A stretch of 64,000 nucleotides of DNA from Microbulbifer sp. TB1203 (GTDB taxonomy: Bacteria; Pseudomonadota; Gammaproteobacteria; Pseudomonadales; Cellvibrionaceae): positions 5,170,001-5,234,000 of the forward strand of contig NZ_CP116899.1 in assembly GCF_030997045.1 (NCBI RefSeq), read 5' to 3'. A program made the position numbers and the translations under genes. The notes under the pieces are model-generated. The model saw nothing but the letters and a program-made list of their open reading frames with translations. It was not told where the DNA came from and did not search any database. Below, piece after piece: positions 23,467-31,240 of the stretch (its first letter is position 1; each line of letters starts with the position of its first letter).

Positions 23467-25908
23467 TCAGAATTCATACTTGAACGTCACCGAACTGGTG
23501 CGGCCGTTGATGGAGCGGGCGCGGATAATACCGTTCTCGGTCATCGAGCCCTCTTCCGCCTCGGTGAGCCCCTCCTCGTCGAAAAGGTTGTTCACGTTCA
23601 GGCTGACGGAAACCGCGGGGGTGATGAAATAATTGGCGAACAGGTTGGCCTGGGTATAGGCATCGAATTTCAGGTCGTTATTGTCCTGCGCATAGGCGTC
23701 GCTGGTGCCGATGATATTTACCCCCACACTGTAGCGGTCGGTGGTGTAGGACGGCGTCAGCGCGTAGATCCAGTCCGCCTGGCGGCGTGGGGTGTTGCCC
23801 ACCAGCGACGGGTTCAGCTTGTCGCTGGCGATCTCGGCGTCGGTCCAGGTCACGCTGCCGGAGAGGTTGAAATCGCCCATTTGATAGGAGCCTTCGAACT
23901 CCACGCCCTGCGCCTTGTAGTCGCGATCGAAGAACGTCTGGGTTGTGGCCTCGAAATTCTGCTCCTCGGTTTCCGCGTAGAAGGCGGTTACGAACAGGCC
24001 CAGGTTGTCGCGCCGGTATTTCACCCCGGTCTCCACCTGGTCCACTTCGTCCACCGCGGCGTCGTCGTCCAGGAGGCCGCCGTCGGGCAGCACGTTGGGG
24101 CCGAACAGCAGGCGGTCGGCGTTGGCGCGGCCGCCGTGGCTGAGGCGCCCGAACACAGCCAGGTCCTCTGTGAGCAGATAGTTGGCGCCGACGGAGTAGG
24201 AGGTGTAGCTCCAGTCGTAGTCCACCGGCAGGGCGTTTTCGTTGTCCACGAAAGACACGCTCTGTTCCGGCACCGAGATTGTGCCGTCGCCGTTCACGTC
24301 CACATCGACCATTTGCACGGTGCCGGCGTAGGAGCCGTTGGCGCTGCCGCTGTCGTGTCGCAGGCTGGCGTCCAGGGTGAGGTCGCCCAGCAGCCACTCG
24401 AGGGAGACGTAGGGCGCGCGGATATCGTATTCGGTGTCGTAATTGCGCGTGCAGCAATTGCCCCAGAAGGGCACCCCGTAGGCGAGCAGGCCGTTATCGG
24501 TTTGCAGATTGCCGTCGGCGTCCGCTACGTCCAGCAGAGCCGCCTTGTCACCTTTGACCTCCATCAGGTAGGAGTTCCACAGCCAGGACATGTCGATGGT
24601 CTGGGAGGCCGCGTAATAGCCGAAGGTCAGGGTGGCGCTGTCGAAGGATTTGCTGATCTTGAGATCGTTGGTGTAGCTGCCGAAGTCGTTGAACTCGACA
24701 TCGAACAGGTGCATGCGCATCGCCAGGCCGTTGCCGTTGAGGGCGCCGGGATCGGCAATTGCGGTGCCGGCCTGGGAGCCGTTGGCGTAAACCAGGCTGG
24801 CGCCGGCCCCGCCGATGGATTCGGCGATGCCCTGGGCGTCGCCGATCTCCGCCGGGAAGGGGGTGTTGAAGCCGCCGTCCACAAAGGCCTTGCGGAAGCG
24901 GTCGGTCACCGTCCAGCTGTCCCCCAGGTCGAAGGACAGTTCAGTACCCACGGCGGTGTAGACGGGGTGCATGCCGTCAGTGATATCACTGCGGCGGGTG
25001 TTGCCGTCGTCGCCGATGCCGAGATTGGTTTTCAGCAGCGGCGTCTGCAATGTGTCCTCGAGGATGTCGTAGCCGGTGATGGAGCCGCCGCCGGCCCTGG
25101 CGGGCATGGGCATGTAGCTGACGGCCTTGTCGTCCAGGTGCTTGAAGTAGACCCGCGCGTAACCGTTGTCGAATTCGCGGGTCAGGTTGGCCTTGATCTG
25201 GCCGCCGGAGTTGCCGGTGTAGCCGGCGTCGCGGGGGCCGTCGCCCTCGCGGTAGAAGCCGCCGACGTGATAGCGCCAGCCATCCGCCAGGGGGCCGCCG
25301 TATTCGAAGTCGGTGCGCACGCTGTCGTAATCCAGACCGACGGTGGCGCTGGCGCTGCCGATGGCCTCCTCGCCGGTCTTGCTGATCACGTTGATCACGC
25401 CGCCCGGTGAGTTGGAGGCAAAAGTGGAGGCGGAGCCGCCGCGGATGGATTCCACCCGGCCGACAGTGGAGTCGAGACGCAGAAAGATATCGGCGTTGCC
25501 GAAGGCGATATCGCCAAACTGCATCACCGGCAGACCGTCCTCCTGCAGCTGCAGAAACTTGGCGCCGCCGGAGGCCACCGGCAGGCCGCGCACGGCGATG
25601 TTGGCATTGCCCTCGCCACCGGACGCCTCGGCGCGAATACCGGGGATATTGCGGAAAGCCTCGGCGGTGGAGCGGGGCGCATAGTTGGCCAGGTCGTCGG
25701 TATTCATTGAGCTGACCGAGGTGCTGGACTCCATCTTGGACACGGGCCGGGGACTGGCGGTGACCATCACCTCTTCCAGTTCCAGCAGGTCATCGGCCAG
25801 GGCCGGCTGCACGAGGGCACCGGCGACGGCCAGGGCCAGCAGGCGGGGGGCAAAAGGATTGCGGGCGCGGGAGTTTCCTCCCCGGCGAACTGTTTCTTGT
25901 TCTCTCAT
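23467..25908 (-). CDS. TonB-dependent outer membrane receptor of the fructoside locus
   Basis: A 22-stranded-barrel type receptor of 813 residues that would import an oligosaccharide across the outer membrane. It has a signal peptide (LLALAVAGALVQPALA), a TonB-box-like LEEVMVTASPRP, the plug with GIRAEASGGEGNANIAVRGLPV and VESIRGGSASTFASNSPGGVINVISK, and a C-terminal strand ending in Phe (VTFKYEF). The start at 25908 has AGGAGAATAACG ahead of the ATG. One extracellular loop contains DVDVNGDGTISVPE, which resembles an EF-hand calcium loop. It is the central gene of the sugar locus, and a 29-bp A/T-rich dyad sits about 80-110 bases upstream. Confidence 0.92.
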   Translation of the reverse strand: MREQETVRRGGNSRARNPFAPRLLALAVAGALVQPALADDLLELEEVMVTASPRPVSKMESSTSVSSMNTDDLANYAPRSTAEAFRNIPGIRAEASGGEGNANIAVRGLPVASGGAKFLQLQEDGLPVMQFGDIAFGNADIFLRLDSTVGRVESIRGGSASTFASNSPGGVINVISKTGEEAIGSASATVGLDYDSVRTDFEYGGPLADGWRYHVGGFYREGDGPRDAGYTGNSGGQIKANLTREFDNGYARVYFKHLDDKAVSYMPMPARAGGGSITGYDILEDTLQTPLLKTNLGIGDDGNTRRSDITDGMHPVYTAVGTELSFDLGDSWTVTDRFRKAFVDGGFNTPFPAEIGDAQGIAESIGGAGASLVYANGSQAGTAIADPGALNGNGLAMRMHLFDVEFNDFGSYTNDLKISKSFDSATLTFGYYAASQTIDMSWLWNSYLMEVKGDKAALLDVADADGNLQTDNGLLAYGVPFWGNCCTRNYDTEYDIRAPYVSLEWLLGDLTLDASLRHDSGSANGSYAGTVQMVDVDVNGDGTISVPEQSVSFVDNENALPVDYDWSYTSYSVGANYLLTEDLAVFGRLSHGGRANADRLLFGPNVLPDGGLLDDDAAVDEVDQVETGVKYRRDNLGLFVTAFYAETEEQNFEATTQTFFDRDYKAQGVEFEGSYQMGDFNLSGSVTWTDAEIASDKLNPSLVGNTPRRQADWIYALTPSYTTDRYSVGVNIIGTSDAYAQDNNDLKFDAYTQANLFANYFITPAVSVSLNVNNLFDEEGLTEAEEGSMTENGIIRARSINGRTSSVTFKYEF

Positions 25909-25989
25909 CGTTATTCTCCTCAAGGATCTCTTTATCGTTGTAAATCCTTGCCCGCGCGGGTGGCGGACGGACCGGTGGTGTGCCGGTTT

Positions 25990-26018
25990 TATTAATTAAA
26001 TCACTGTTATTTAATAAG
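25990..26018. promoter_or_regulatory. Candidate ROK-regulator operator upstream of the TonB receptor gene
   Basis: A dyad TTATTAATTAA-7 bases-TTATTTAATAA (arms complementary at 10 of 11 positions) lies 80-110 bases before the receptor start. Its core TTAATTAAATCACTGT matches 14 of 16 bases with TTTATTAAACCACTGT in front of the symporter gene. A/T-rich dyads of this kind suit ROK (NagC/Mlc-like) repressors; the assignment to the regulator at 27.3-28.6 kb is inference. Confidence 0.55.
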
Positions 26019-26055
26019 TGCAATACACTAGATTGCTTGAACCCAAGAGCAGAAG

Positions 26056-27036
26056 TTAGTCGCCGGCCACAGACAGTTGGCCGTCCGCCCCCTGCGCGAT
26101 CGGCAGCGGGTCGCTGACCCCGCCCACGAACTGCCCTTCGCCGTCGAGGTTCCGAAACGCCATCAAGTACCAGTTCCCATCCGGCCCCTCGACCACCCGG
26201 CCGGCGTAGAGACTGCCCCGGGCATCCGCGCCGAGGAATCCCGAGCCCTCGGTGTGGAAGGGGCCCAGGGGGCCGTCGCCGGGGAAGTACTTCAGTCCGG
26301 TCAGCGGGGTGACGCCCTCTGCCAGGTGCGCCCGGCTGTGGTATTTCACCGAGACCGAGCAGAACAGATAGTGACGGCCGCCGATGCAGGCCACCTGCGG
26401 CACTTCCATCTCGCCGTACCAGCCGGGCGCGAACAGCGGCGGCCCCGCCTGCCAGTGGATCAGGTCGGTGGAACTGGCGTAGCCCACGGCGCCGCGCCCG
26501 TCCGGCGCGCCGGTATTGGCGCGGCAGGTAAGCAGCATGTGATAGAGCTCGCGATTGGCGTCCTTGAACACCCAGGGATCGCGCCAGGACTGGTCGTGCC
26601 AGTGATCCAGGTTGAGGGTGTCGTACCAGCGCGGGTCGGTTTCCAGCACCGGGCTGGCCGGGTGCTTATGCCAGTGCATCAGGTCGTCCGAGGTGGCGAG
26701 GCAGACCCGCTGGATCAATCCCTTCTCCGATTGGCGGGTGCCGGTGTAAAACATAAGCCAGCGGTCGCCGTCGCGGATAACACTGCCGGTCCAGGTGGTT
26801 AGGGAATCGGCGGGCTCTTCCGGCTGGAACTCGGGGGAGGAGGGGGCGAGGGCATCGGGCAGGGGCGTCCAGTGGCGCAGGTCCTGTGATATCGCATGAC
26901 CGACATTGACGTTCCAGTGCCGCAATTCAGGGTCGCCGAGAGCGCGGTCCGCCTGCAGGTAAAACAGGTGATAGTCCTCCCCGTCTTTTGCGAACCAGAA
27001 ATCCCAGATCCACTTGTCTTTCAGATCGAGCGCCAT
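26056..27036 (-). CDS. GH32-like beta-fructosidase (single-domain)
   Basis: The 326-residue protein has the five-bladed beta-propeller signatures of the GH32/68 (clan GH-J) family: WIWDFWFAKDGEDYHLFYLQA near the N-terminus with the nucleophile Asp position, WTGSVI, the WRDPWVF motif (RDP, near residue 156), and the acid/base-type Glu in GEMEVPQVA. It lacks the C-terminal beta-sandwich of classical GH32 invertases and any signal peptide, so it may act in the cytoplasm on imported short fructosides. The neighbouring receptor, symporter and ROK kinase fit such a substrate. The exact bond cleaved cannot be read. Confidence 0.85.
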   Translation of the reverse strand: MALDLKDKWIWDFWFAKDGEDYHLFYLQADRALGDPELRHWNVNVGHAISQDLRHWTPLPDALAPSSPEFQPEEPADSLTTWTGSVIRDGDRWLMFYTGTRQSEKGLIQRVCLATSDDLMHWHKHPASPVLETDPRWYDTLNLDHWHDQSWRDPWVFKDANRELYHMLLTCRANTGAPDGRGAVGYASSTDLIHWQAGPPLFAPGWYGEMEVPQVACIGGRHYLFCSVSVKYHSRAHLAEGVTPLTGLKYFPGDGPLGPFHTEGSGFLGADARGSLYAGRVVEGPDGNWYLMAFRNLDGEGQFVGGVSDPLPIAQGADGQLSVAGD

Positions 27037-27086
27037 TGCATTTTCCTCGGGTAACTACTCCCCCTCGCCGGAGAGGGGCTGGTGGC

Positions 27087-27198
27087 GGCCCTGCTACCGG
27101 GGGAAGTTTGCGGGACACGCTGTGAATACTTCCCTGTACGCTCGTAATCGACATCCCTGTCTCATACGGTCCCGCAAACTTCCCCCGGCATCAGGTCC
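27087..27198. repeat. Long hairpin repeat H4 with conserved loop segment
   Basis: Arms 27087-27115 and 27170-27198 pair over 29 bases with about three mismatches. The loop starts CACGCTGTGAATACTTCC and includes GACATCCCTGTC as an inner palindrome, then CATACGG as in H1. The arm GGCCCTGCTACCGGGGG is shared with H5. It lies between the GH32-like gene and the ROK regulator. Confidence 0.92.
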
Positions 27199-27259
27199 TT
27201 CGCATCTAACTTCGGTATTCTTTTCGTGGCGGAGGAGTAGGTAGTTTCTTCCTCAGTTT

Positions 27260-27330
27260 GTAGGATGGGCAAAGCGGAGCGTGCCCATCAAGGCCGTGGG
27301 CACGTCGCTGCGCTCCTTGCCCATCCTACG
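27260..27330. repeat. TAGGATGGGCAAAG repeat island A2
   Basis: It opens GTAGGATGGGCAAAGCGGAG and closes CTCCTTGCCCATCCTAC, forming an extended hairpin with GCGTGCCCATC opposite GGGCACGTCGC. Same family as the copies at 22.3 and 36.1 kb. Confidence 0.88.
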
Positions 27331-27344
27331 AGGGAGAGGGGCTC

Positions 27345-28559
27345 TTACACCGACACGCGCTCCGGCACCCCGCCTTTTAACAGCACCGTCTTATCCGGTG
27401 CGAAATTCGAATAGAAGGGCAGTATGGCGCCGCCCACTGCTACGGCGTCCGCCCCCAGGGCCCCGGCGCGGATCACCGGCACGAACAGGTCCGCCTGGGC
27501 CGCCTGGCGCATACGGCGCGACACCATGCCCACCAGTTCGTCCAGCAGGTAACGCGGCAGCACCGCGTCGATCACAATGGCCTGCAAATCCAGGATGCCC
27601 ACCGCCGACAAGAGCGCGAACACCAGCGCATCGGCGCAGTCTTCCATCCACTCCTGCACCAGGGGGCGGGCGGTATCCATTACCGTTTCCAGGTCCGACA
27701 CAAAGGCCAGGTCGATACCGTGGGCGTTCAGGTGCCGGCGCAGGCCGAACAATGACGCGCGGTTGTAGAGCGCATCGAAAGGACCGGCCGGCGCCGGTAC
27801 TGAATCCAGACCGGATCGGGGCACCGGCATGGAGGCCAGGGCGCCGGCGTTGCCGTGCACGCCCGGCTCCAGGTTGCCGTTTAGTATCAGTCCGCCGCCG
27901 ATAAAGGTCCCCAGGTAGACGTAGAGGAAATTGTCCTCCCCGTCGCCGAACTGCTGTTCGGCCGCCGCCGCCGCCGAGCAGTCGTTCTCGAAAAATACCG
28001 GAAGGCTGGTGCGCGCCTGCAGTTCTTCGGCGAAGTTGACTTCCTCCCACTCGCGCACCCGTTCGGGACTTATTTCCAGCTCGCGGCTCCAGGCCCCCAT
28101 AAACCAGGGCATGGCCACGCCGACCCCCATCAGCTTGCGGGTCTCCTGAGGGCTGAGCTTCGCGACCAGTTCCGCCATTCCGCTTTCGATGTGTTCGAGG
28201 ACAAACGCCGGCCCCGGCATCTCCCGCTCATATTCCAGCTTGTGCAGTATCCGCCCGCCGAAATCCATCAACAGCACCTCGACGCCGCGCCGCCCCACTT
28301 TGACTCCGATGGCGTAGGCACCGCGCGGGTTGAGGGCGTAGAGTGTGGAGGGCTGGCCCTTGCCGCCCAGGCGGCGGCCTTCCCGCAGCACCAGTCCGGT
28401 CTCTTCCAGGTCGTCGACGATCCTCGTCACCGCCTGGGCGGTCAGGTTGGCCGACCTGGCCAGGTCCGATTTGGACGCCGTCCCCCGCTGCCGCAACGCG
28501 GCCAGCAACACCCTTTCGTTATAGCGGCGCAAACCGCTGGAATTGCTTCCCCTGCTCAT
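27345..28559 (-). CDS. ROK family transcriptional regulator (NagC/Mlc type)
   Basis: A 404-residue protein with an N-terminal winged HTH (LLAALRQRGTASKSDLARSANLTAQAVTRIVDDLEETGLV, about residues 18-60) joined to a ROK domain (AIGVKVGRRGVEVLLMDFGG, FFENDCSAAAAAEQQFG, FLYVYLGTFIGGGLILNGNL). The ROK zinc motif CxCGxxGC is absent, so it should not be a sugar kinase. It probably represses the fructoside genes and is released by a sugar or sugar phosphate. It is encoded on the opposite strand to the symporter with about 270 bases between, where a shared motif is seen. Confidence 0.9.
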   Translation of the reverse strand: MSRGSNSSGLRRYNERVLLAALRQRGTASKSDLARSANLTAQAVTRIVDDLEETGLVLREGRRLGGKGQPSTLYALNPRGAYAIGVKVGRRGVEVLLMDFGGRILHKLEYEREMPGPAFVLEHIESGMAELVAKLSPQETRKLMGVGVAMPWFMGAWSRELEISPERVREWEEVNFAEELQARTSLPVFFENDCSAAAAAEQQFGDGEDNFLYVYLGTFIGGGLILNGNLEPGVHGNAGALASMPVPRSGLDSVPAPAGPFDALYNRASLFGLRRHLNAHGIDLAFVSDLETVMDTARPLVQEWMEDCADALVFALLSAVGILDLQAIVIDAVLPRYLLDELVGMVSRRMRQAAQADLFVPVIRAGALGADAVAVGGAILPFYSNFAPDKTVLLKGGVPERVSV

Positions 28560-28710
28560 GCTTCAGTCTCCCGGTCGCTCTGGCCGTGGTGCGCACAAAA
28601 ATTCAGTTTAAGGGTGGATTGGAGAGCTTTCAATTGGTTTAATCCGGGGCGTTTCGCAATGTAACTCTTTGTTATTGGGGGAATTTTTCGCCCTCTCCGG
28701 AATTCATTGA

Positions 28711-28726
28711 TTTATTAAACCACTGT
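28711..28726. promoter_or_regulatory. Candidate ROK-regulator site upstream of the symporter gene
   Basis: TTTATTAAACCACTGT, matching the site in front of the TonB receptor gene at 14 of 16 bases. It lies about 105 bases before the symporter start and about 150 bases before the regulator start, so it could control both divergent genes. The surrounding 28.69-28.75 kb sequence is much more A/T-rich than the backbone. Confidence 0.5.
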
Positions 28727-28828
28727 GAATTATTATTGTAAAATAAAATCGATGACGCGGTGGCCAATGGCCGGTCGCACAGTGGAATAACCATAAGAAA
28801 CCATGAAACCATAAGAAGAGTTGACGAG

Positions 28829-30424
28829 ATGATTGAGAGTACCGCGGACCTGGGCCTGCACGGCATTGACCTCACCATCGTCGGTGTATACTTCGTTGCC
28901 ACCATTGCCATCGGTCTCTACCTGAGCCGTAAACACGACAACGCCGAGGACTATTTCCTCGCCGGCCGCGCCATGCTGTGGCCGTTTATCGGCCTGTCCC
29001 TGTTCGCCTCCAATATCTCCAGTACCACGCTGATCGGCCTGGCGGGCGATGCCTACAGCAGCGGCATCGCGGTCTACAACTACGAGTGGATGGCTGCGGT
29101 GGTGCTGGTGTTTTTCGCGGTGTTCTTCCTGCCGGTGATCCTGCGCACCGGCCTCTACACCATGCCGGAAATGCTCGAGCGGCGCTTCGATTACCGCGCG
29201 CGGCGCTACTTTTCCGTGCTGACGATCTTTCTCAATATTGTCGTGGACACCGCCGGCAGCCTCTACGCCGGCGCGCTGGTGCTGAAACTGATCTTCCCGG
29301 ATTTCCCCATCTGGCAGATGGTCGCCCTGTTGGCGATAGTCGCGGGTATTTACACCATCAGCGGCGGGCTTGCGGCGGTGATGTACACCGATACCATCCA
29401 GGCGGTGCTGCTGGTGGTCGGGTCGGTGGTGATTACCATTTTTGCGCTGGACAAGGCCGGCGGCTGGGAGAATGTGCTGGCCCAGGTCTCGGCCGACAAA
29501 CTCAGCCTGGTCCGCCCGGCGGACGACCCCGGGGTGCCCTGGCCGGGGCTGGTCACCGGTGTGGCGCTGCTGGGCTTTTACTTCTGGTGCACCAATCAGT
29601 TTATGGTGCAGCGGGTGCTCTCGGCGAAAAACCTGGACCACGGCCGCTGGGGCGTGCTCTTCGCCGGCCTGCTGAAGCTGCCGGTACTGTTTATCATGGT
29701 ACTGCCGGGCACCTTTGCCATTCTTCTCTATCCGGATCTGCCCCGGGCGGATCTGGTCTATCCCACGCTGATGTTCGACCTGCTGCCGGTGGGGCTGCTG
29801 GGGCTGGTGCTGGCCGGTTTTATCGCCGCGCTGATGTCGCAGATCGACTCCACCCTCAACTCGGCCTCAACGCTGATCACCATGGATTTCGTCAAGCCGC
29901 TCCGTCCGTCGCTCACCGCACACCAACTGATGCGCGTGGGCCAGGTGGTGACCTTTATTTTCATGGTATTGGCGGTGGCCTGGGCGCCCCAGATCGAAAA
30001 CTTCGGCTCGCTGTTCAAGTACCTGCAGAAAATACTCTCCTACGCCGTGCCGCCGGTGCTGGCGCTGTTCCTGGTGGGTTTTTTCTGGCGCGGTGCCAAT
30101 GCGCATGGGGCGATAGTGACCCTGGTGGTGGGAACCCTTGCGGGTATCGGCCTGTTCCTGGCCAATGAGGTGTGGGACTTGTTCAACCTGCATTTCCTGT
30201 ATGTGGCGCCAACTCTGTTTGTGTTCTGCGTCCTGGTGCTGGTGGTGGCGAGCAGGTTGAGTCCGCAGGTGCCGTCCGAGAGCGCGCTGGTGTTTACCTG
30301 GAAGCCGGAGAGTTTCGCCGAGGAGACCCGCGCGCTGGAGGGGCAGCCGGTGTGGAAAAACTATCGGGTGTTGTCGGTGCTGCTGTTGGCGCTGACCGCG
30401 GGGATTGTCGGTGCCTTTTGGTAA
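28829..30424 (+). CDS. Sodium/solute symporter family transporter (SSS; SglT-like)
   Basis: A 531-residue inner membrane protein with about 13-14 membrane segments and the SSS family patterns: DNAEDYFLAGRAMLWPFIGLSLFASNISSTTLIGLAGDAYSSG, YTISGGLAAVMYTDTIQAVLL, and GFIAALMSQIDSTLNSASTLITMDF (sodium-binding region). It would carry a sugar into the cytoplasm with sodium. Its place beside the fructoside genes suggests fructose, sucrose or a small fructoside. ATG 28829 is preceded by AAGAAG and begins at the expected distance before the first membrane segment. A bidirectional terminator lies after the stop. Confidence 0.92.
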   Translation: MIESTADLGLHGIDLTIVGVYFVATIAIGLYLSRKHDNAEDYFLAGRAMLWPFIGLSLFASNISSTTLIGLAGDAYSSGIAVYNYEWMAAVVLVFFAVFFLPVILRTGLYTMPEMLERRFDYRARRYFSVLTIFLNIVVDTAGSLYAGALVLKLIFPDFPIWQMVALLAIVAGIYTISGGLAAVMYTDTIQAVLLVVGSVVITIFALDKAGGWENVLAQVSADKLSLVRPADDPGVPWPGLVTGVALLGFYFWCTNQFMVQRVLSAKNLDHGRWGVLFAGLLKLPVLFIMVLPGTFAILLYPDLPRADLVYPTLMFDLLPVGLLGLVLAGFIAALMSQIDSTLNSASTLITMDFVKPLRPSLTAHQLMRVGQVVTFIFMVLAVAWAPQIENFGSLFKYLQKILSYAVPPVLALFLVGFFWRGANAHGAIVTLVVGTLAGIGLFLANEVWDLFNLHFLYVAPTLFVFCVLVLVVASRLSPQVPSESALVFTWKPESFAEETRALEGQPVWKNYRVLSVLLLALTAGIVGAFW

Positions 30425-30437
30425 ACCTCTGTTGAGT

Positions 30438-30503
30438 CGTCATACCGGCGCAGGCCGGTATCCAGTTCTGTGGCACCTGGGTTCCGGCCTGCGCCGGAAT
30501 GAC
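30438..30503. repeat. CGGCGCAGGCCGG palindromic repeat island B1
   Basis: GTCATACCGGCGCAGGCCGG at the left and CCGGCCTGCGCCGGAATGAC at the right form an inverted repeat around a short loop. Same family as 32739-32803 and 36154-36222. Confidence 0.88.
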
Positions 30504-30516
30504 GTAGGACAGACAC

Positions 30517-30546
30517 AAAAAAACCGGCCGAGGCCGGTTTTTTTTC
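30517..30546. terminator. Bidirectional terminator between symporter and ppa
   Basis: AAAACCGGCC GAGGCCGGTTTT-type hairpin with an A run on one side (30517-30523) and a T run (30538-30545) on the other. It lies between two convergent genes and can serve both. Confidence 0.9.
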
Positions 30547-30559
30547 GCGCTAAGGGAAC

Positions 30560-31096
30560 TTAGCCTTCTTCTTTCAGATAGCGCTCGCGGGAGGCCAGCA
30601 CTTCTGCACGTGCCGCTTCGGCGTCGGCCCAACCTTCCACCTTCACCCACTTGCCGGGCTCCAGCGCCTTGTAGTTTTCGAAGTAGTGCTCGATCTGCTT
30701 GATCAACAGTTCCGGCAGGTCGGAGATTTCCTGCACGTGGTCGTAGAGTTTGGTCAGCTTGGTGTGGGGGACCGCCAGCAGCTTGGCGTCCACGCCGGAC
30801 TCATCGGTCATGTTCAGCACGCCGACCACTCGGGAGCGGATCACCGAGCCCACTATCACCGGGTAGGGGGCCACTACCAGCACGTCCAGGGGATCGCCGT
30901 CTTCGGACAGGGTCTGGGGCACATAGCCGTAGTTGGCCGGATAGAACATGGGGGTGGCCACGAAGCGGTCCACGAATACTGCGTCCGAATCCTTATCCAC
31001 CTCGTATTTGATTGGATCGTGGTTGGCGGGGATTTCGATGATGACGTTGATATCGTTGGGCAGGTCCTTACCTGCGGGGATCTTGTCGAAGCTCAT
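30560..31096 (-). CDS. ppa: Inorganic pyrophosphatase (family I)
   Basis: Ppa hydrolyses pyrophosphate to phosphate in the cytoplasm. The 178-residue product has the family I signatures: VIIEIPANHDPIKYEVDK, YPANYGYVPQTL, EDGDPLDVLVVAPYPV (with the DxDPxD metal acids), and DAKLLAVP. Length is the same as in most gammaproteobacteria (about 175). It stands alone as a monocistronic unit, convergent with the symporter gene; both share a terminator. Confidence 0.97.
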   Translation of the reverse strand: MSFDKIPAGKDLPNDINVIIEIPANHDPIKYEVDKDSDAVFVDRFVATPMFYPANYGYVPQTLSEDGDPLDVLVVAPYPVIVGSVIRSRVVGVLNMTDESGVDAKLLAVPHTKLTKLYDHVQEISDLPELLIKQIEHYFENYKALEPGKWVKVEGWADAEAARAEVLASRERYLKEEG

Positions 31097-31240
31097 TGCT
31101 GGTCCTGACTGAAAAATGGGCGAAATTGGGGAGCGCGGATTATAAACCTTGTCTTATAAGGCTGAAAGCGGCGCCCTTAGATCCTTTGGTTCGGGCTATC
31201 CTGTAACCAGCCATAACGACAATAGCGGCGGAGGGAATCG

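Noticed and set aside
23422..25410. 662-residue plus-strand frame over the TonB receptor gene
   Set aside because: It is antisense to a receptor with all family motifs; no domain is recognisable in the plus-strand frame.
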